A stretch of DNA of 64,000 nucleotides, taken from contig JASEVX010000080.1 in the NCBI GenBank assembly GCA_031761405.1, positions 124,001 to 188,000 on the forward strand, in the 5' to 3' direction. A program made the translations under genes and the position numbers. This document shows positions 21,720-32,864 of this stretch, in pieces (within the stretch, counting starts at the first letter, position 1; each line of letters begins with the position of its first letter). The DNA comes from Serripes groenlandicus. Taxonomy: Eukaryota; Mollusca; Bivalvia; Cardiida; Cardiidae. The notes beneath the pieces were generated by a model. It saw only the letters and a list, made by a program, of their open reading frames with translations, searched no databases and was not told where the DNA came from.

Positions 21720-21935
21720 AGTGGATATTGCTGAAATGCCTTCTTAAGCGAGCTGCCATATTGGAATATACGAGCCAATGAAAGGCGTTGTTACAAAATG
21801 AATGCTATCCCACAATTCAAATTATAATCCATATATATTATTTATTTTACTCCATATATTTTTTTTTTACCCCATATATATTTTTTTTACTCCATATATA
21901 TTTTTTTTACTCCATATATATATTTTATATATAGG
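21236..21935. repeat. 700-bp inverted repeat with an AG microsatellite at its centre
   Basis: Outer arms are repeats of atatatggagtaaaaaa (left) and ttttttactccatatat (right). Inner arms of about 115 bp at 21440-21555 and 21718-21835 are close complements (gaattgtgggatagcattca against tgaatgctatcccacaattc). The centre 21560-21716 is AGAC/AG repeat. Predicted proteins on both strands are repeat translations. Confidence 0.85.
21633..21716 (+). repeat. AG microsatellite
   Basis: Uninterrupted AG run at the centre of the inverted repeat. Confidence 0.95.
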
Positions 21936-22159
21936 ACTAGATTTGACATTTTACGACTAATGCTGAATATCACATAGATCGCAGCATATAAAACGTCTAT
22001 TCCTACGTAAAAACTGTACCTTTCTGGTCTTGGTAACCTTTTATTTTAGGACTAGATTTGACATTTTACGACTAATGCTGAATATCACATAGATCGCAGC
22101 ATATAAAACGTCTATTCCTACGTAAAAACTGTACCTTTCTGGTCTTGGTAACCTTTTAT
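21933..22159 (+). repeat. 115-bp tandem duplication
   Basis: Units start aggactagatttgacatttt at 21933 and 22048. The shared 111 bp appear identical. Unique sequence continues after the second copy. Confidence 0.9.
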
Positions 22160-22366
22160 CATATTCTATGGTAGTCAGGTGAGCAATGTAGGCACATCTT
22201 TGTCTTCTTGTTAAAGGAACATTTGGCCTTCTTTTTCGAAATATTTACATTCTGTCTGTTTACACGTTATTTACATGTATTGAATTGCATCTGCTTCCTT
22301 TAAGTCATGCTTCAAAATTATGCGTGGCGTCTTTGATGATTTGCATCAAAATTCCTCTTATTGGGT

Positions 22367-22588
22367 ACTGGTGTGAGAGTTTAAATTGTAAGGTGGCACT
22401 GGTAAGAGAGTTTTAATTGTAAGGTGTCTCTGGTGGGAGCGTTTAAATTGCAAGGTGTCACTGGTGGGAGAGTTTTAATTGTAAGGTGTCACTGATGGGA
22501 GCGTTTGATTGTAAGGTGTCACTGGAGGGGAAGTTTTAATTATAAGGTGTCACTGTTTGGACAGTTTTAATTGTAAGGTGTCACTGGT
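22367..22588 (+). repeat. 31-bp minisatellite running into the gap
   Basis: About seven units of ggtgtcactggtgggagagt plus tttaattgtaa, diverged. The array is cut off by the N run. Confidence 0.9.
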
Positions 22589-22788
22589 NNNNNNNNNNNN
22601 NNNNNNNNNNNNNNNNNNNNNNNNNNNNNNNNNNNNNNNNNNNNNNNNNNNNNNNNNNNNNNNNNNNNNNNNNNNNNNNNNNNNNNNNNNNNNNNNNNNN
22701 NNNNNNNNNNNNNNNNNNNNNNNNNNNNNNNNNNNNNNNNNNNNNNNNNNNNNNNNNNNNNNNNNNNNNNNNNNNNNNNNNNNNNNNN
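22589..22788. other. Assembly gap, 200 N
   Basis: A fixed-size run of N. True length is unknown. ORFs called through it are artefacts. Confidence 1.
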
Positions 22789-22794
22789 AGTAAT

Positions 22795-22980
22795 ATTAAT
22801 ACAATCATTATTTTCATTAATATAATAAGTCTTCTTCTCATTATTATTATCATTGCTTATAAGCATTATTATTAATATTATAGAAATGTGAATTCTTATT
22901 TTTATTATTATTATTATCAGTAGTAGTAGTAGTAGCAGTAGAAGTAGTAGCAGTAGAGGTAGTAGTAGTAGTTAGTAGTA

Positions 22981-23037
<57 letters not shown>

Positions 23038-23072
23038 TGTTATCATCATTATCATTATCATCATCTGAGCTG
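22795..23072 (+). repeat. ATT and AGT microsatellites
   Basis: ATT/ATC-rich start, then AGT triplets at about 22917-23036, then tcatcattatca words. Confidence 0.9.
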
Positions 23073-23116
23073 TGTTTAATTTAAAACCTTTAGTTATAAG
23101 GAGTTGAGGAGTAAGT

Positions 23117-23310
23117 CATTTACCCTTTCTCATTCATATACTCATGTTGACGCTGCTGTAGGTAACCACAGTTTAAATTGCTGTGAGCACTTCTTCGTTT
23201 GCCACAAGCTGTTCATCTCTATTCAATAATTATAGTTTAAGTCTTTATTTTGTCAGGATGTCTTCAAAGTCGTGTGAAACATATATTGTTACATATGAGA
23301 AAGAGGTAAA
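23117..23310 (+). mobile_element. MITE family B, old copy
   Basis: ccctttctcattcatatac ... acatatgagaaagaggtaa. The hairpin is mostly lost. Confidence 0.55.
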
Positions 23311-23340
23311 TACCACTAGGTTGGTATTCCATATGCAATG

Positions 23341-23577
23341 TATCTGACTCGTGATCTGGAGGTCACGGGTTCGATACCCGGTTGCGGCGACATTCTTTCG
23401 GGCGATTTTACATTGCCTCTCACCTCTGATCTATGTGAGAAAGTAGTCAGTGGCTTCGAAAGAGTGTTGTGTAAGTACTGGTGTGGGAAAGCCAGGAAAA
23501 CATGGGTAGGTGCACTGACCGCCGTGATATGACCAAAGCTGTTGAAAGCGGCGTTAAACTCCAAACAAACAAACAAA
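23341..23577 (+). repeat. SINE (type 4), full length, with target-site duplication
   Basis: The 12-bp duplication ccatatgcaatg is at 23329-23340 and 23578-23589. Head has B-box gggttcgatacccgg. Tail is gttgaaagcggcgttaaact and CAAA repeats. Confidence 0.88.
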
Positions 23578-23800
23578 CCATATGCAATGATAAAGAGATA
23601 ATTGTGTATCTATTGTATACGATTTAACAAAAGGGCTTCATTCGGTACACATCAAGTACACGGGTACATGTATATAATGTAGACTTGGTTAAACCAATAT
23701 TTTATTTCTATTCGCAATTACACAATTTTAGATTAAATGTTTTCAAAATTTGTCGTATGTTGAAAAATGTCTATTCTTTGATTAAACTATATGTACATAT

Positions 23801-24060
23801 GAGCCGTTCCACGAGAAAACCAACATTATTGACTCTGCGTAAAGTATAGACCAGGATCAGCCTAAGCTGGACCCATAGGCTAATCCGAGCAGAAACCTTT
23901 CGCCTCCTATGGATTTTCTATTTCGGGAATCTTTACTCTATACCTTTATCCCTACGAGACGGAATGTGTCGGCCCAGATTAGCCTGTGCGGACTGCGCAG
24001 GCTGATCTGGGTCGATACATTACGCAGAGTCCATAATGTTGGTTTTCTCGTGGAACGGCT
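23801..24060 (+). mobile_element. MITE family A, full length
   Basis: GAGCCGTTCCACGAGAAAAC and its complement at the right end; flanks acatat and tatata. Confidence 0.88.
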
Positions 24061-24639
24061 TATATATATATAACGGTCAGACTCCGATTAATATTGTCAC
24101 GTAATACTACATGTATATAATATATTTTACCAAACAACCAGACATAAACGCTTCGTAATTTACTTGTAACATACAACGTGAGTCAACCTCAGGTAACTTA
24201 ATAAAATTGTTGAAGGAGGAGAAATTAGAGACATCATAAAAAGCATAAGAAATAAGGCGAGTGAAATGTAAAAATAAATATTTCTCAATAGTGATGGATC
24301 AATCATTATCTTCGATTTCCAAAAACAGACGTAACATGATGTTAAAACTAGCTGTAGTTACAACTGTATTTCATAATTCTATCTCACCGTATATTTCAAA
24401 CAGCGTTGATGATACTGTTACCTGACAAGATCTCTGTCATTGTAAAATAAGTTAAGATTACTAGATTGTAATCCTAATCCCGCTGAATACCTGCAATTCG
24501 TATCAAAAACATTTGTGACAAATTTACGCAAATACGGCTAGTTGCTACATATTGTCCAATTAGTAGCGATCAATGTAGATTTAAGGCGTGTACCAAAGCA
24601 GGCAGGATGAAGGCAAATCTTTTTAAAAGAAAACCAAAG
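24061..24639. other. Unassigned AT-rich stretch
   Basis: Nothing recognised. Confidence 0.5.
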
Positions 24640-25290
<651 letters not shown>

Positions 25291-25317
25291 TTTTCTCGGC
25301 GATACTTACTTACTTAC

Positions 25318-25502
25318 ATACAAAGGACTTTACAAATGATAGTAATTGCCGCTTTCCTTGGCCCTCAGGGTTACGGGGTTAAAATTACGACTGATTGGCT
25401 CCTGTCAGAATAAATGAACAAGTAGTACTGGTAACTTACCCAGGAAACGCCGTAATATAACTGAAACATGTTTGAAAGCGACGTAAAGCAATCAATCAAT
25501 GA
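25318..25502 (+). repeat. V-SINE-like element, 5' truncated
   Basis: ggtaacttacccaggaaacg, ccgtaatataactgaaac and a CAAT-type tail. Confidence 0.75.
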
Positions 25503-25644
25503 ATTATCAATCCTTGTTTGATTATGAATCTACCTAGATTCGCTGAAGCACCTTTTTTATGTAACAAGGCTCAGATGTATTATTTGTTTTGATACGATAA
25601 GTTTTCACAGTATTTGTATAGAGAGGGTCAAGCATACTTGTCGA

Positions 25645-25858
25645 AACTCTTTCTCAAATGTAGACTCATTTCGTCTCACATGCAGCGTGCGACATTTGAA
25701 AACATGGTGGCAACAGTAGAACTTACACCTCAGCATTGCTTTTTTCCTATTTTGATAATATTTTATTTTATTTTCCACATTCGTGTGTAGATATTATCTC
25801 CTAGACGTTTATAAAATTCTTTGCTGTAGATTTATAGTATGTTTGAAAGGGCTTTTAA
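25645..25858 (+). mobile_element. MITE family B, strongly decayed
   Basis: Recognised by acatttgaaaacatggtggc and the decayed end gtatgtttgaaagggctttta. Confidence 0.4.
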
Positions 25859-26021
25859 TGACACGACTCCTGAAAAGATTGATTCAAAACGATCAATTTC
25901 TTCTCTTTCTACATTACTTTCAAAACTGATTCAATATTATTCAGAGGATACTTGTGTATGTTTGTGTAAACGAGGTGCTCTTTTGATATTCACGTATAGA
26001 AATGTATCTCGGTCTTAAATC

Positions 26022-26249
26022 TGAACCCTTACCCACATACAACACATATGCAGCAGACCAATTTGAAAACATGCTCGACAAAGATACAAAACCTCTAGAA
26101 ATGAAAGGTTAATTACTGAAAAGATTTGAAAGCTCTGTGACCAAAGTAGAAATTGCTCATGATTAGCAATTTCAACGTTTGTCACAATGTTTTTAAACAT
26201 TGTCTGCTGCAGAAGTGTCATCTACCGTCTACATGTGTGAAAGGGTCAA
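26022..26249 (-). mobile_element. MITE family B, old copy
   Basis: Ends acccttacccacatacaac and acatgtgtgaaagggtcaa. Hairpin agaaattgctcatgattagc. Confidence 0.65.
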
Positions 26250-26355
26250 GCCACATTTGTTTAAAATTGTCACGTTTTACCTAACCGGTGGCATGTTTAG
26301 AATGCATTAGGAGAGAGTTAACGGTGAACATGATCACTTACACTTATCACAGTAT

Positions 26356-26625
26356 GAAACAGTGAGTTAACCCATTACTTCACATGACTTTTCACTGTAT
26401 GAAACAGTGAGTTAACCCATTACTTCACATGACTTTTCACTGTATGAAACAGTGAGTTAACCCATTACTTCACATGACTTTTCACTGTATGAAACAGTGA
26501 GTTAATCCATTACTTCACATGACTTTTCACTGTATGAAACAGTGAGTTAACCCATTACTTCACATGACTTTTCACTGTATGAAACAGTGAGTTAACCCAT
26601 TACTTCACATGACTTTTCAAAGATC
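26356..26625 (+). repeat. 45-bp tandem repeat carrying a MITE terminus
   Basis: Six units, nearly identical, starting gaaacagtgagttaaccc at 26356, 26401, 26446, 26491, 26536 and 26581. Each contains cactgtatgaaacagtg, an imperfect palindrome, and TTAACCCATTACT, the end of the next element. Confidence 0.92.
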
Positions 26626-26821
26626 GTCTGCTTTACAATCATCATACGAACAATTCCAACAATCTTGAAAACTGAAATATTTATATTGATAAAGAGTTTA
26701 AAATATTGCAATAAAAGGTGAAATTGCTCGTTTTGAGCAATTTCACCTTTCATTGCAATGTTTTTAAAAGTCATCTACAATGACAGGTGTCAAATGTCGT
26801 CTGTGTTGAGTAATGGGTTAA
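26593..26821. mobile_element. MITE related to family B, TTAACCCATTACT ends
   Basis: Inverted ends ttaacccattact and agtaatgggttaa. The strong central hairpin has arms aaaggtgaaattgctc and gagcaatttcaccttt. Its left end has been amplified into the 45-bp array. Confidence 0.8.
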
Positions 26822-26873
26822 TAAGACTGTAACCCACTGGTATTTCTCAACAATCTCCCCTGTAATAAACTCA

Positions 26874-27098
26874 GTGGGGGAAATAAGTGGTACAGAGGTA
26901 GAGAGTCGGCCTCTCGAACCCAAAGGTCACGTCTTCGAATCCCGTTTTGAGCGGATTCTACATTTGGGACTTTTCTACGCAACCGGCTTAAGTACTTGTT
27001 TATTCTCTTGGCAGCAGACATCGAGCTTGATTAATATAAGCTTAAAGCTTGTTTCGCAACAGATGTAAAATAAATAAGTTTGAACTAAACTAAACTAA
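26874..27098 (+). repeat. tRNA-derived SINE (type 5)
   Basis: Head ggtacagaggtagagagt with B-box cttcgaatccc; body taagtacttgtttattctc; tail tttgaactaaactaaacta. Related copies at 32034 and 48085. Confidence 0.8.
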
Positions 27099-27192
27099 AA
27101 TATGTGTTGACACCAGCGAGTCAGTCGTTATGGCAACCCCACAATCTTGAGCGCCGAGGAGGGAAGCCGTTACTATGGTGATTTAACTCTAA
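27099..27192. repeat. Second module following the type 5 SINE
   Basis: gacaccagcgagtcagtcgt ... gaggagggaagccgttac. The same module follows the SINE at 32237, so the two travel together. Confidence 0.6.
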
Positions 27193-27500
27193 ACTGTCAC
27201 TTCTCTCGAGGTTATACAACTTGCTCTTTAGGTGCTCTTTTTTAGAGTTCATAAACCACTACTGATAAACCAATCGTATCAAATATGTGACCATCGGTTA
27301 AGATAGGCCTGAACATTTGGTAAATGTTATGTGCATGTGTAAAATAGGTTTTTCGGAAATAAAATACAATGTATGTTTCCAGTATCATTGTGCATACATG
27401 CGACTTATCGGAGTCTTCAATGGCCTCACCGGTGATGGCCTAGCAACTAATCGGGGAAACTTTCTGCATGCTTTCTACTTCCAGGTGTTTCTGCAGTTGA
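27193..27500. other. Unassigned stretch
   Basis: Nothing supported. Short ORFs here have no distinguishing feature. Confidence 0.4.
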
Positions 27501-27504
27501 GCTT

Positions 27505-27655
27505 TAATTTTGACCTGTCTCCACATACAACAAATCTGCGTCAGGCGACTTTGCAAACATCGAGTTTTGAAGAAAAAATAACATTCTATATGAATAAAGT
27601 ATAATTATTGTTTTCACCATCTACCACAATGTTTTCAGCTGCGTTTCGGTCTATG
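27505..27655 (-). mobile_element. MITE family B remnant
   Basis: ccacatacaacaaatctgcg and ccacaatgttttcag. Right end lost. Confidence 0.4.
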
Positions 27656-28049
27656 CGATTATGCAAATGTCGAAAAGCGTTATAGTAGTGTTTTGGTTTT
27701 GTTTGTAAGTCTCTTCATTCAGGAAGATTCTTCACTTATTTTAAAACTGTATATCCTTACTATGTATATTTTTGCTAACTTTGTTACGATTACAGCTTCA
27801 TCCATTAATTCAACACAATTTAGTTCAAATTTATTTATTTTACATACATTTTAATCACGTTCGATGTCATCACAATGTGCTACCTGAACAGACTCAATGT
27901 GAATACATGTACATATGTTCTGTATTAAACAGTTCGTTTAATTTATAAATCGTCTTAAAGATGGTTTCTTTTATGGTAACTTATTCATGTACAGAAAATA
28001 AGCCAGTCACCCGAAAGCTGGCCGTCGGAAGACTTGTTATTAATGTCAG
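27656..28049. other. Unassigned AT-rich stretch
   Basis: Nothing recognised. Confidence 0.5.
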
Positions 28050-28279
28050 TTAACCCTTTCCCTCATATAGACGCTTTCTGACGCCTCTGCAGCAGACGGC
28101 TTTTTAAAAACATAGTGACAAAAGAAGAAATTGCTCAAAACGAGCAATTTCTCCTTTTGCCACAATGTTTTCCACTCTTAGTCATAGGTTATCCATTCAA
28201 TTATAGAGATTTTCTATTTTTTGACAAAATATGTTCAAAGTCATCTGCTGCAGAATAGTCGTATGAGGGAAAGGGTTAA
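28050..28279 (+). mobile_element. MITE family B, young copy
   Basis: 230 bp with canonical ends and intact hairpin (agaaattgctc / gagcaatttctc). Good type copy for the family. Confidence 0.93.
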
Positions 28280-29123
28280 GCTTCTACACGTGTATACATA
28301 TGTCGGTGATTGGCCATGATTACTCTCCAGAACCTCCCAGGATACACGACTGACTAGACTGGATAGCGTACAAGGAATTAAAATCCTAACCAGACTAGGC
28401 AAAGTCACTGACTCATCTAGAACTGTTCTGTTTGCAAACACCAAAAGTGATCGTTTTCCGCGTGACGTGTCCAAACTAAACGTGTCAAATGTTTCCACAC
28501 CGTATATTCGAATTCTTCTCACGGTCTCATTCAATCGGTGTATAAAATGTAATCGGTAAACTTTAGGGGAATTCCAATAAGCTTCGATGTCAATCAAATG
28601 ACTTTTAAATGCATTGCAAAACTTCCCATTGTAAACTCTTAAAAAGGCTGAATTTTCTTCTCCTTTACTTGTACTTCTTTAAAAGTATTGAAAGTCTTCG
28701 ATGAATAAAATGGTCTTAACATAATTTATAGTCGCTATTACTTCCCATTCACTGGATAAAAGCATGTTAATCAAGTTTGAACCTTACAATTTAAGGCTCA
28801 GTAATTTTATTGCCAACAATATTTAAGTGATAGTGTAAAAAGTACACACTTCTCATTAGTTGCACTGTTAAGACCGTTAAACATCCATAATATTGGTTTT
28901 TTTAATGACAAAACGGGGTACAATGCCATTAACATATGCAAAGTTGTAATGTTACACCTCCAGTTACAGACTACAAAGGCGACCATTCTTATCTGAGTCC
29001 ACACTTATTGAGTCGCATGACCTGAATATTGCAGAACAGAATAGAACTTAACAAAACTGAACAGAAACTATTTTAAGATATTACATGTAAACATTAAATT
29101 CTATAGACAAATAATAAATAATT
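28280..29123. other. Unassigned stretch with an unremarkable minus-strand ORF
   Basis: The frame 28597-28241 is open for 118 codons on the minus strand but has no motif, and its 3' part enters the MITE. I do not call it a gene. Confidence 0.3.
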
Positions 29124-29389
29124 GAGCCGTTCAACGAGAAAACCAAGAGTATGGAATCTGCGTAATGTATCGACAAAGATCAGCCTGCACAGTCCACGAT
29201 GGCTAATCCGGGCCGACACATTCTGTCTCAGGAAAAAAGGGGTATACAGAGTAATGATTCCTGAAACTGAAAATCCACAGGAGACGTAAAAGGTCGGTCT
29301 GGGTTAGCCTGTACAGCATGCTTACGCTGATCCGGGTCGATACTTAGCTCAGAGTCCACAATATTGGTTTTTTTTTCGTGGGACGGCTC
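29124..29389 (-). mobile_element. MITE family A
   Basis: GAGCCGTTCAACGAGAAAAC at left, gtgggacggctc at right. Small indels inside. Confidence 0.83.
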
Positions 29390-29663
29390 ATATATGATAT
29401 AATACAGTAGAAAATTGCATGGTATGGAACATGTTTAAATGTATATACAAAATGTTCAGTGAAAACGTTAGGTGAGTTCTGCATAAAGAATACTGCAAAT
29501 GAGCTGAGCCTTATGGAAGAGTGTATTATTCATAAGCAATTATACCAGGGTAGCCGTCAATTGTCGTTCACTCTTGTAGTTAAATTAACTCGTTAAGGAT
29601 AAAAGCGTATGCATTATCAGAGTATATCGTCGTTTGTAAGGTTGTTGACACTCTATAGCCTAT

Positions 29664-29872
29664 ACCACGCTTTTCCACATATAGTAACTCGCTGCAGATG
29701 ATTTCGACATCTACAAAAACATATGGAAACTATTATTAATTAAAATATGAGTATTTAACATCGTGATAAAAGAAAAAGAAGTTTATTATGAGCATGTTCT
29801 CATTTTGCCAAATTATTTTCAAAAGTGGTAGATGCTTTCTTTATTTAAAATTCTGTTAGAGAGTCTTTTAAC
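29664..29872 (-). mobile_element. MITE family B, decayed
   Basis: cttttccacatatagtaac, gataaaagaaaaagaagttt, aagtggtagatgctttc. Ends degraded. Confidence 0.4.
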
Positions 29873-30140
29873 GTTTCAGAAAATATTTCAAAAGAAAAAC
29901 GTTTTTGTGTTTGTATAAGGAGTCTCGGTAAGCTTCCATAACTATTTTCTATTTAAAGAAATCGTTTAAACAGGCTGTGAAATGTTTTCTTAAAATTCAC
30001 AAGCTTTACAAAAACACTTTTTTGTTAATAAGTTGAGATATGCATCAATCTTAAGATGATAAGGTTATGCGATGCGTTGACTTCATTAGCATTTGAATTA
30101 TTTCGTACAAAGATATTGTTGTCGTCTATTTAATACCTCT

Positions 30141-30570
30141 TTAACCAATTCCCGCGAATAGACATATTATGACGCCTCTGCAGCATATAATTATTACAAA
30201 AAACTTTGTGGCAAACGAAAAAAATTGCTAATAATGAGCAATTTCTTCTTTTGTCGCAATTTTTTCAGCTCTTTTAACCCTTTCAGCGCCGAATTGTTTG
30301 AAGTAGACTCTTCCATGTTCAAACTCAGACGACTCTATTTTCATGTTATAGGATTTTTGGAATATTTCTATAACTCAAAGCCAAACAATGCAGATTTCAA
30401 ATGAGACAGCTCGTTACGAGCTGACTCACCTGAATCTGTATTGTTTACAAAAAGTTCAATATTGCCTTTGGCGCTGAAAGAGTTAAACAATTATATTTTT
30501 AATTAACGAGAGTTTCCGTCGTGTTGCCTATGTGTTTTTCAAGTAGATTTGGTGTATGTGGGATCGGGTT
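30141..30570 (+). mobile_element. MITE family B split by a family C insertion
   Basis: B parts at 30141-30273 and 30487-30570 (gcctctgcagcatataatta; tgtatgtgggatcgggttaa) flank a complete C element. Hairpin core aaattgctaataatgagca. Confidence 0.75.
30274..30486 (+). mobile_element. MITE family C, inserted in family B
   Basis: Ends TTAACCCTTTCAGCGCC and ggcgctgaaagagttaa. Central hairpin gacagctcgttacgagctg. TTAA on both sides fits a piggyBac-like target. Confidence 0.85.
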
Positions 30571-30803
30571 AAACGATTCAGATCACTATAAAATCGTGTC
30601 CGGTTAACGAATCTTTTTAAAATTGTCTAGCCAAGAACACTTTTAACTTATAACATGTTGAGGATACTCATGTTCATGTCGGTTAAAATCATGATGATGT
30701 ACGAGGTTTGATCAGTTGTGGTTTAACGTAATTCCACTCGATTAGATTTAACGTCATCTACATCCGTATTCAGTTATAACGTATATCTCGGCGGCCCTTT
30801 ACC

Positions 30804-31014
30804 TTGACCCTTTCATCACTGCAAAGTTTCACAAAGTCGACTCTTCCATGTTGAACATTGGACCACATTTATTTTTCGTCCAACAGGAAAGTTTGGTAAA
30901 ATTTGATGTCTAAGTAGCAAACAATGCAGACGTGACAGTTCGTTAAGAGCTGATTCAGCTGAACCTGAATTGTTTACAAAATCCTTCAATTGCCATTGGC
31001 AGCGAAAGCGTTAA
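30804..31014 (+). mobile_element. MITE family C, diverged
   Basis: ttgaccctttcatcactgc ... ggcagcgaaagcgttaa. Its terminal TTAA is also the start of the next copy. Confidence 0.75.
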
Positions 31015-31222
31015 CCCTTTCAGCGCCGAATTGTTTGAAGTAGACTCTTCCATGTTCAAACTCGGACGACTCTATTATCATGGTATAGGATTTTTGGAAT
31101 ATTTTTATAACTCACAGCCAAACAATGCAGATTTCAGGTGAGACAGCTCGTTACGAGCTGACTCACCTGAATCTGCATTGTTTGCAAAAAGCTCAATATT
31201 GCCTTTGGCAGCGAAGGCGTAA
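31011..31222 (+). mobile_element. MITE family C
   Basis: Canonical left end. Hairpin caggtgagacagctcg / cgagctgactcacctg. Right end altered to ggcagcgaaggcgtaa. Confidence 0.83.
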
Positions 31223-31347
31223 TCATGTGCCCTCACGTTCTATAGCCAATTCTCCACATTCCGGTAAAACTGAGTGCTTTGCTAAATAGATATTTAGTCA
31301 ATTTAACTTGTAATAAATGAGCATTTTTTTTTTCCATTTTCCCTCTA

Positions 31348-31555
31348 TTAACCCTTTCCCTCATACGACAATTATGCAGCAGACGACTTTGAACATATAT
31401 ATACATATATGGATAATTTTTTACTTAAAGTGGAAAACATTGTGGCAAAAGGAGAAATTGCTCGTTTTGAGCAATTTATTCTTTTGTCACTATGTTTTCA
31501 AAAAGACGTCTGCTGCAGAGGCAACAGAAATCGTCTATATGAGGGAAAGGGTTAA
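31348..31555 (-). mobile_element. MITE family B
   Basis: Canonical ends; an internal deletion shortens the part before the hairpin. Hairpin tip ctcgttttgag. Confidence 0.88.
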
Positions 31556-31604
31556 AGTCACATGTCCTATCCTAGTATTGGTTTGACATCCATGTATAAC
31601 TATT

Positions 31605-31662
31605 CTGTCGCCGCGATATAACTGACATACTGTTTAAAACGGCACTAAACCCAAACAGACGA
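31605..31662 (+). repeat. SINE tail fragment
   Basis: gccgcgatataactgacata ... acggcactaaaccc. Confidence 0.55.
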
Positions 31663-31945
31663 ATTTCTTTTAAAACAACAAAAACCGCGCACATCGGATA
31701 CAATAGACCAGTTTTTGACACGTTTGGAAGTCATTTTATTTGTGTCCAGTTTGACAGTGTTAATGCTACATGTCAGTCAGGAGATGATAAACATGAAAAC
31801 GATCCAAAATACAAAATCCCCCTCATTATATTTGAGACATATCGGGTGAGATGCTTTGTTACTCCATCCCAGTTTTTGTTTGTTTTGGTGTAAACTATTG
31901 GATTGAATGGTGGTCTTAAATTCTAATGTGGCTGTCTAAAAATTT
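31663..31945. other. Unassigned stretch
   Basis: Nothing recognised. Confidence 0.5.
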
Positions 31946-31949
31946 CAGG

Positions 31950-32025
31950 TCGCTTTCAACAATTTAATAGTTATATCACGGCGTTTCCTTGGTAGGTTAT
32001 CGGTACTACTGTTATATATTTCCTG
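31950..32025 (-). repeat. V-SINE tail fragment
   Basis: ttatatcacggcgtttcctt and taccggtac-like sequence in reverse. Confidence 0.5.
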
Positions 32026-32033
32026 ACAATGTG

Positions 32034-32400
32034 GAAGACAGTGGACCGGTGCTAGAGCGTCGGCCTCCCGTACCAAAGGTCGACGTCCCGGGTTGGAATC
32101 CAGCGATAAGCGGGTCATGCCTTTGGTTTTTACCACACGATTGACGCGAGTGCTGGTTATGTCTCCAGGAAGCTGACGTCGAGCGTGAATAATATTAGCT
32201 TAAAATAAATGAGTTTCAACTAAACTAAACTAAACTATGCATTAACACCAGCGAGTCAGTCGGTATGTAAACCCCACAACCATGAGCGACAAGGAGGGGA
32301 GCCATTAATATCGTTGTTAAAGTCTTTGAAATGAGCCGACCGCTGATCGAACCCTGGTCTCCCGTTCACAAGACGTACGCTCTATCACTTTCCATCGAGA
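32034..32400 (+). repeat. tRNA-derived SINE (type 5) plus second module
   Basis: Head to about 32120 (B-box gggttggaatcc), tail tttcaactaaactaaac, then the module gacaccagcgag-like sequence and a reverse tRNA-like piece (gatcgaaccctgg). Confidence 0.7.
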
Positions 32401-32860
32401 CGATCTTAAAGTCAGATTTTTAAGTTCCCCTAAACGTGACGCAAAGGTCGGTCAGTTTTACGTTTGTACCGTTCGCTTTCTTTTCGCATGGTCAACAAGC
32501 AGAGTTTTCTTGTCGCGAAAATAAGTGTTGGTCAATTTGACGATTGGGATGCTATGTTACACCTTTTTGTTATAAATTCAATATATCCACTTGAACTTTA
32601 TGAACACACAGTTTTAATTACACTTTAATCATTTCACACATTCTTGCAATCTAATCTTGCAATCTAATCTTGCAATCTAATCTTGATCTAAATCCACTAC
32701 TACTCATTTAATAAGTGTTCTCTATGACCTCTCCATGTACCTTATAAATTGGCAAACATAATCAGAAGCGGTTAATGATACCGGTCGAATTATTTCTCAA
32801 GGATTTATTGGAGTTTTACCTTGTTTCCAGGTATAAATGAATCATGGTGACAGAACATTT
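32401..32860. other. Unassigned stretch
   Basis: Only a short triple repeat (tcttgcaatctaa at 32641-32685) was seen. Confidence 0.5.
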
Positions 32861-32864
32861 ATTC

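Noticed and set aside
21473..21778. ORFs of 83-101 codons on both strands
   Set aside because: They cross the AG microsatellite and the two arms of the inverted repeat, so the same peptide start appears on each strand.
22557..22866. ORFs across the N run
   Set aside because: Assembly gap.
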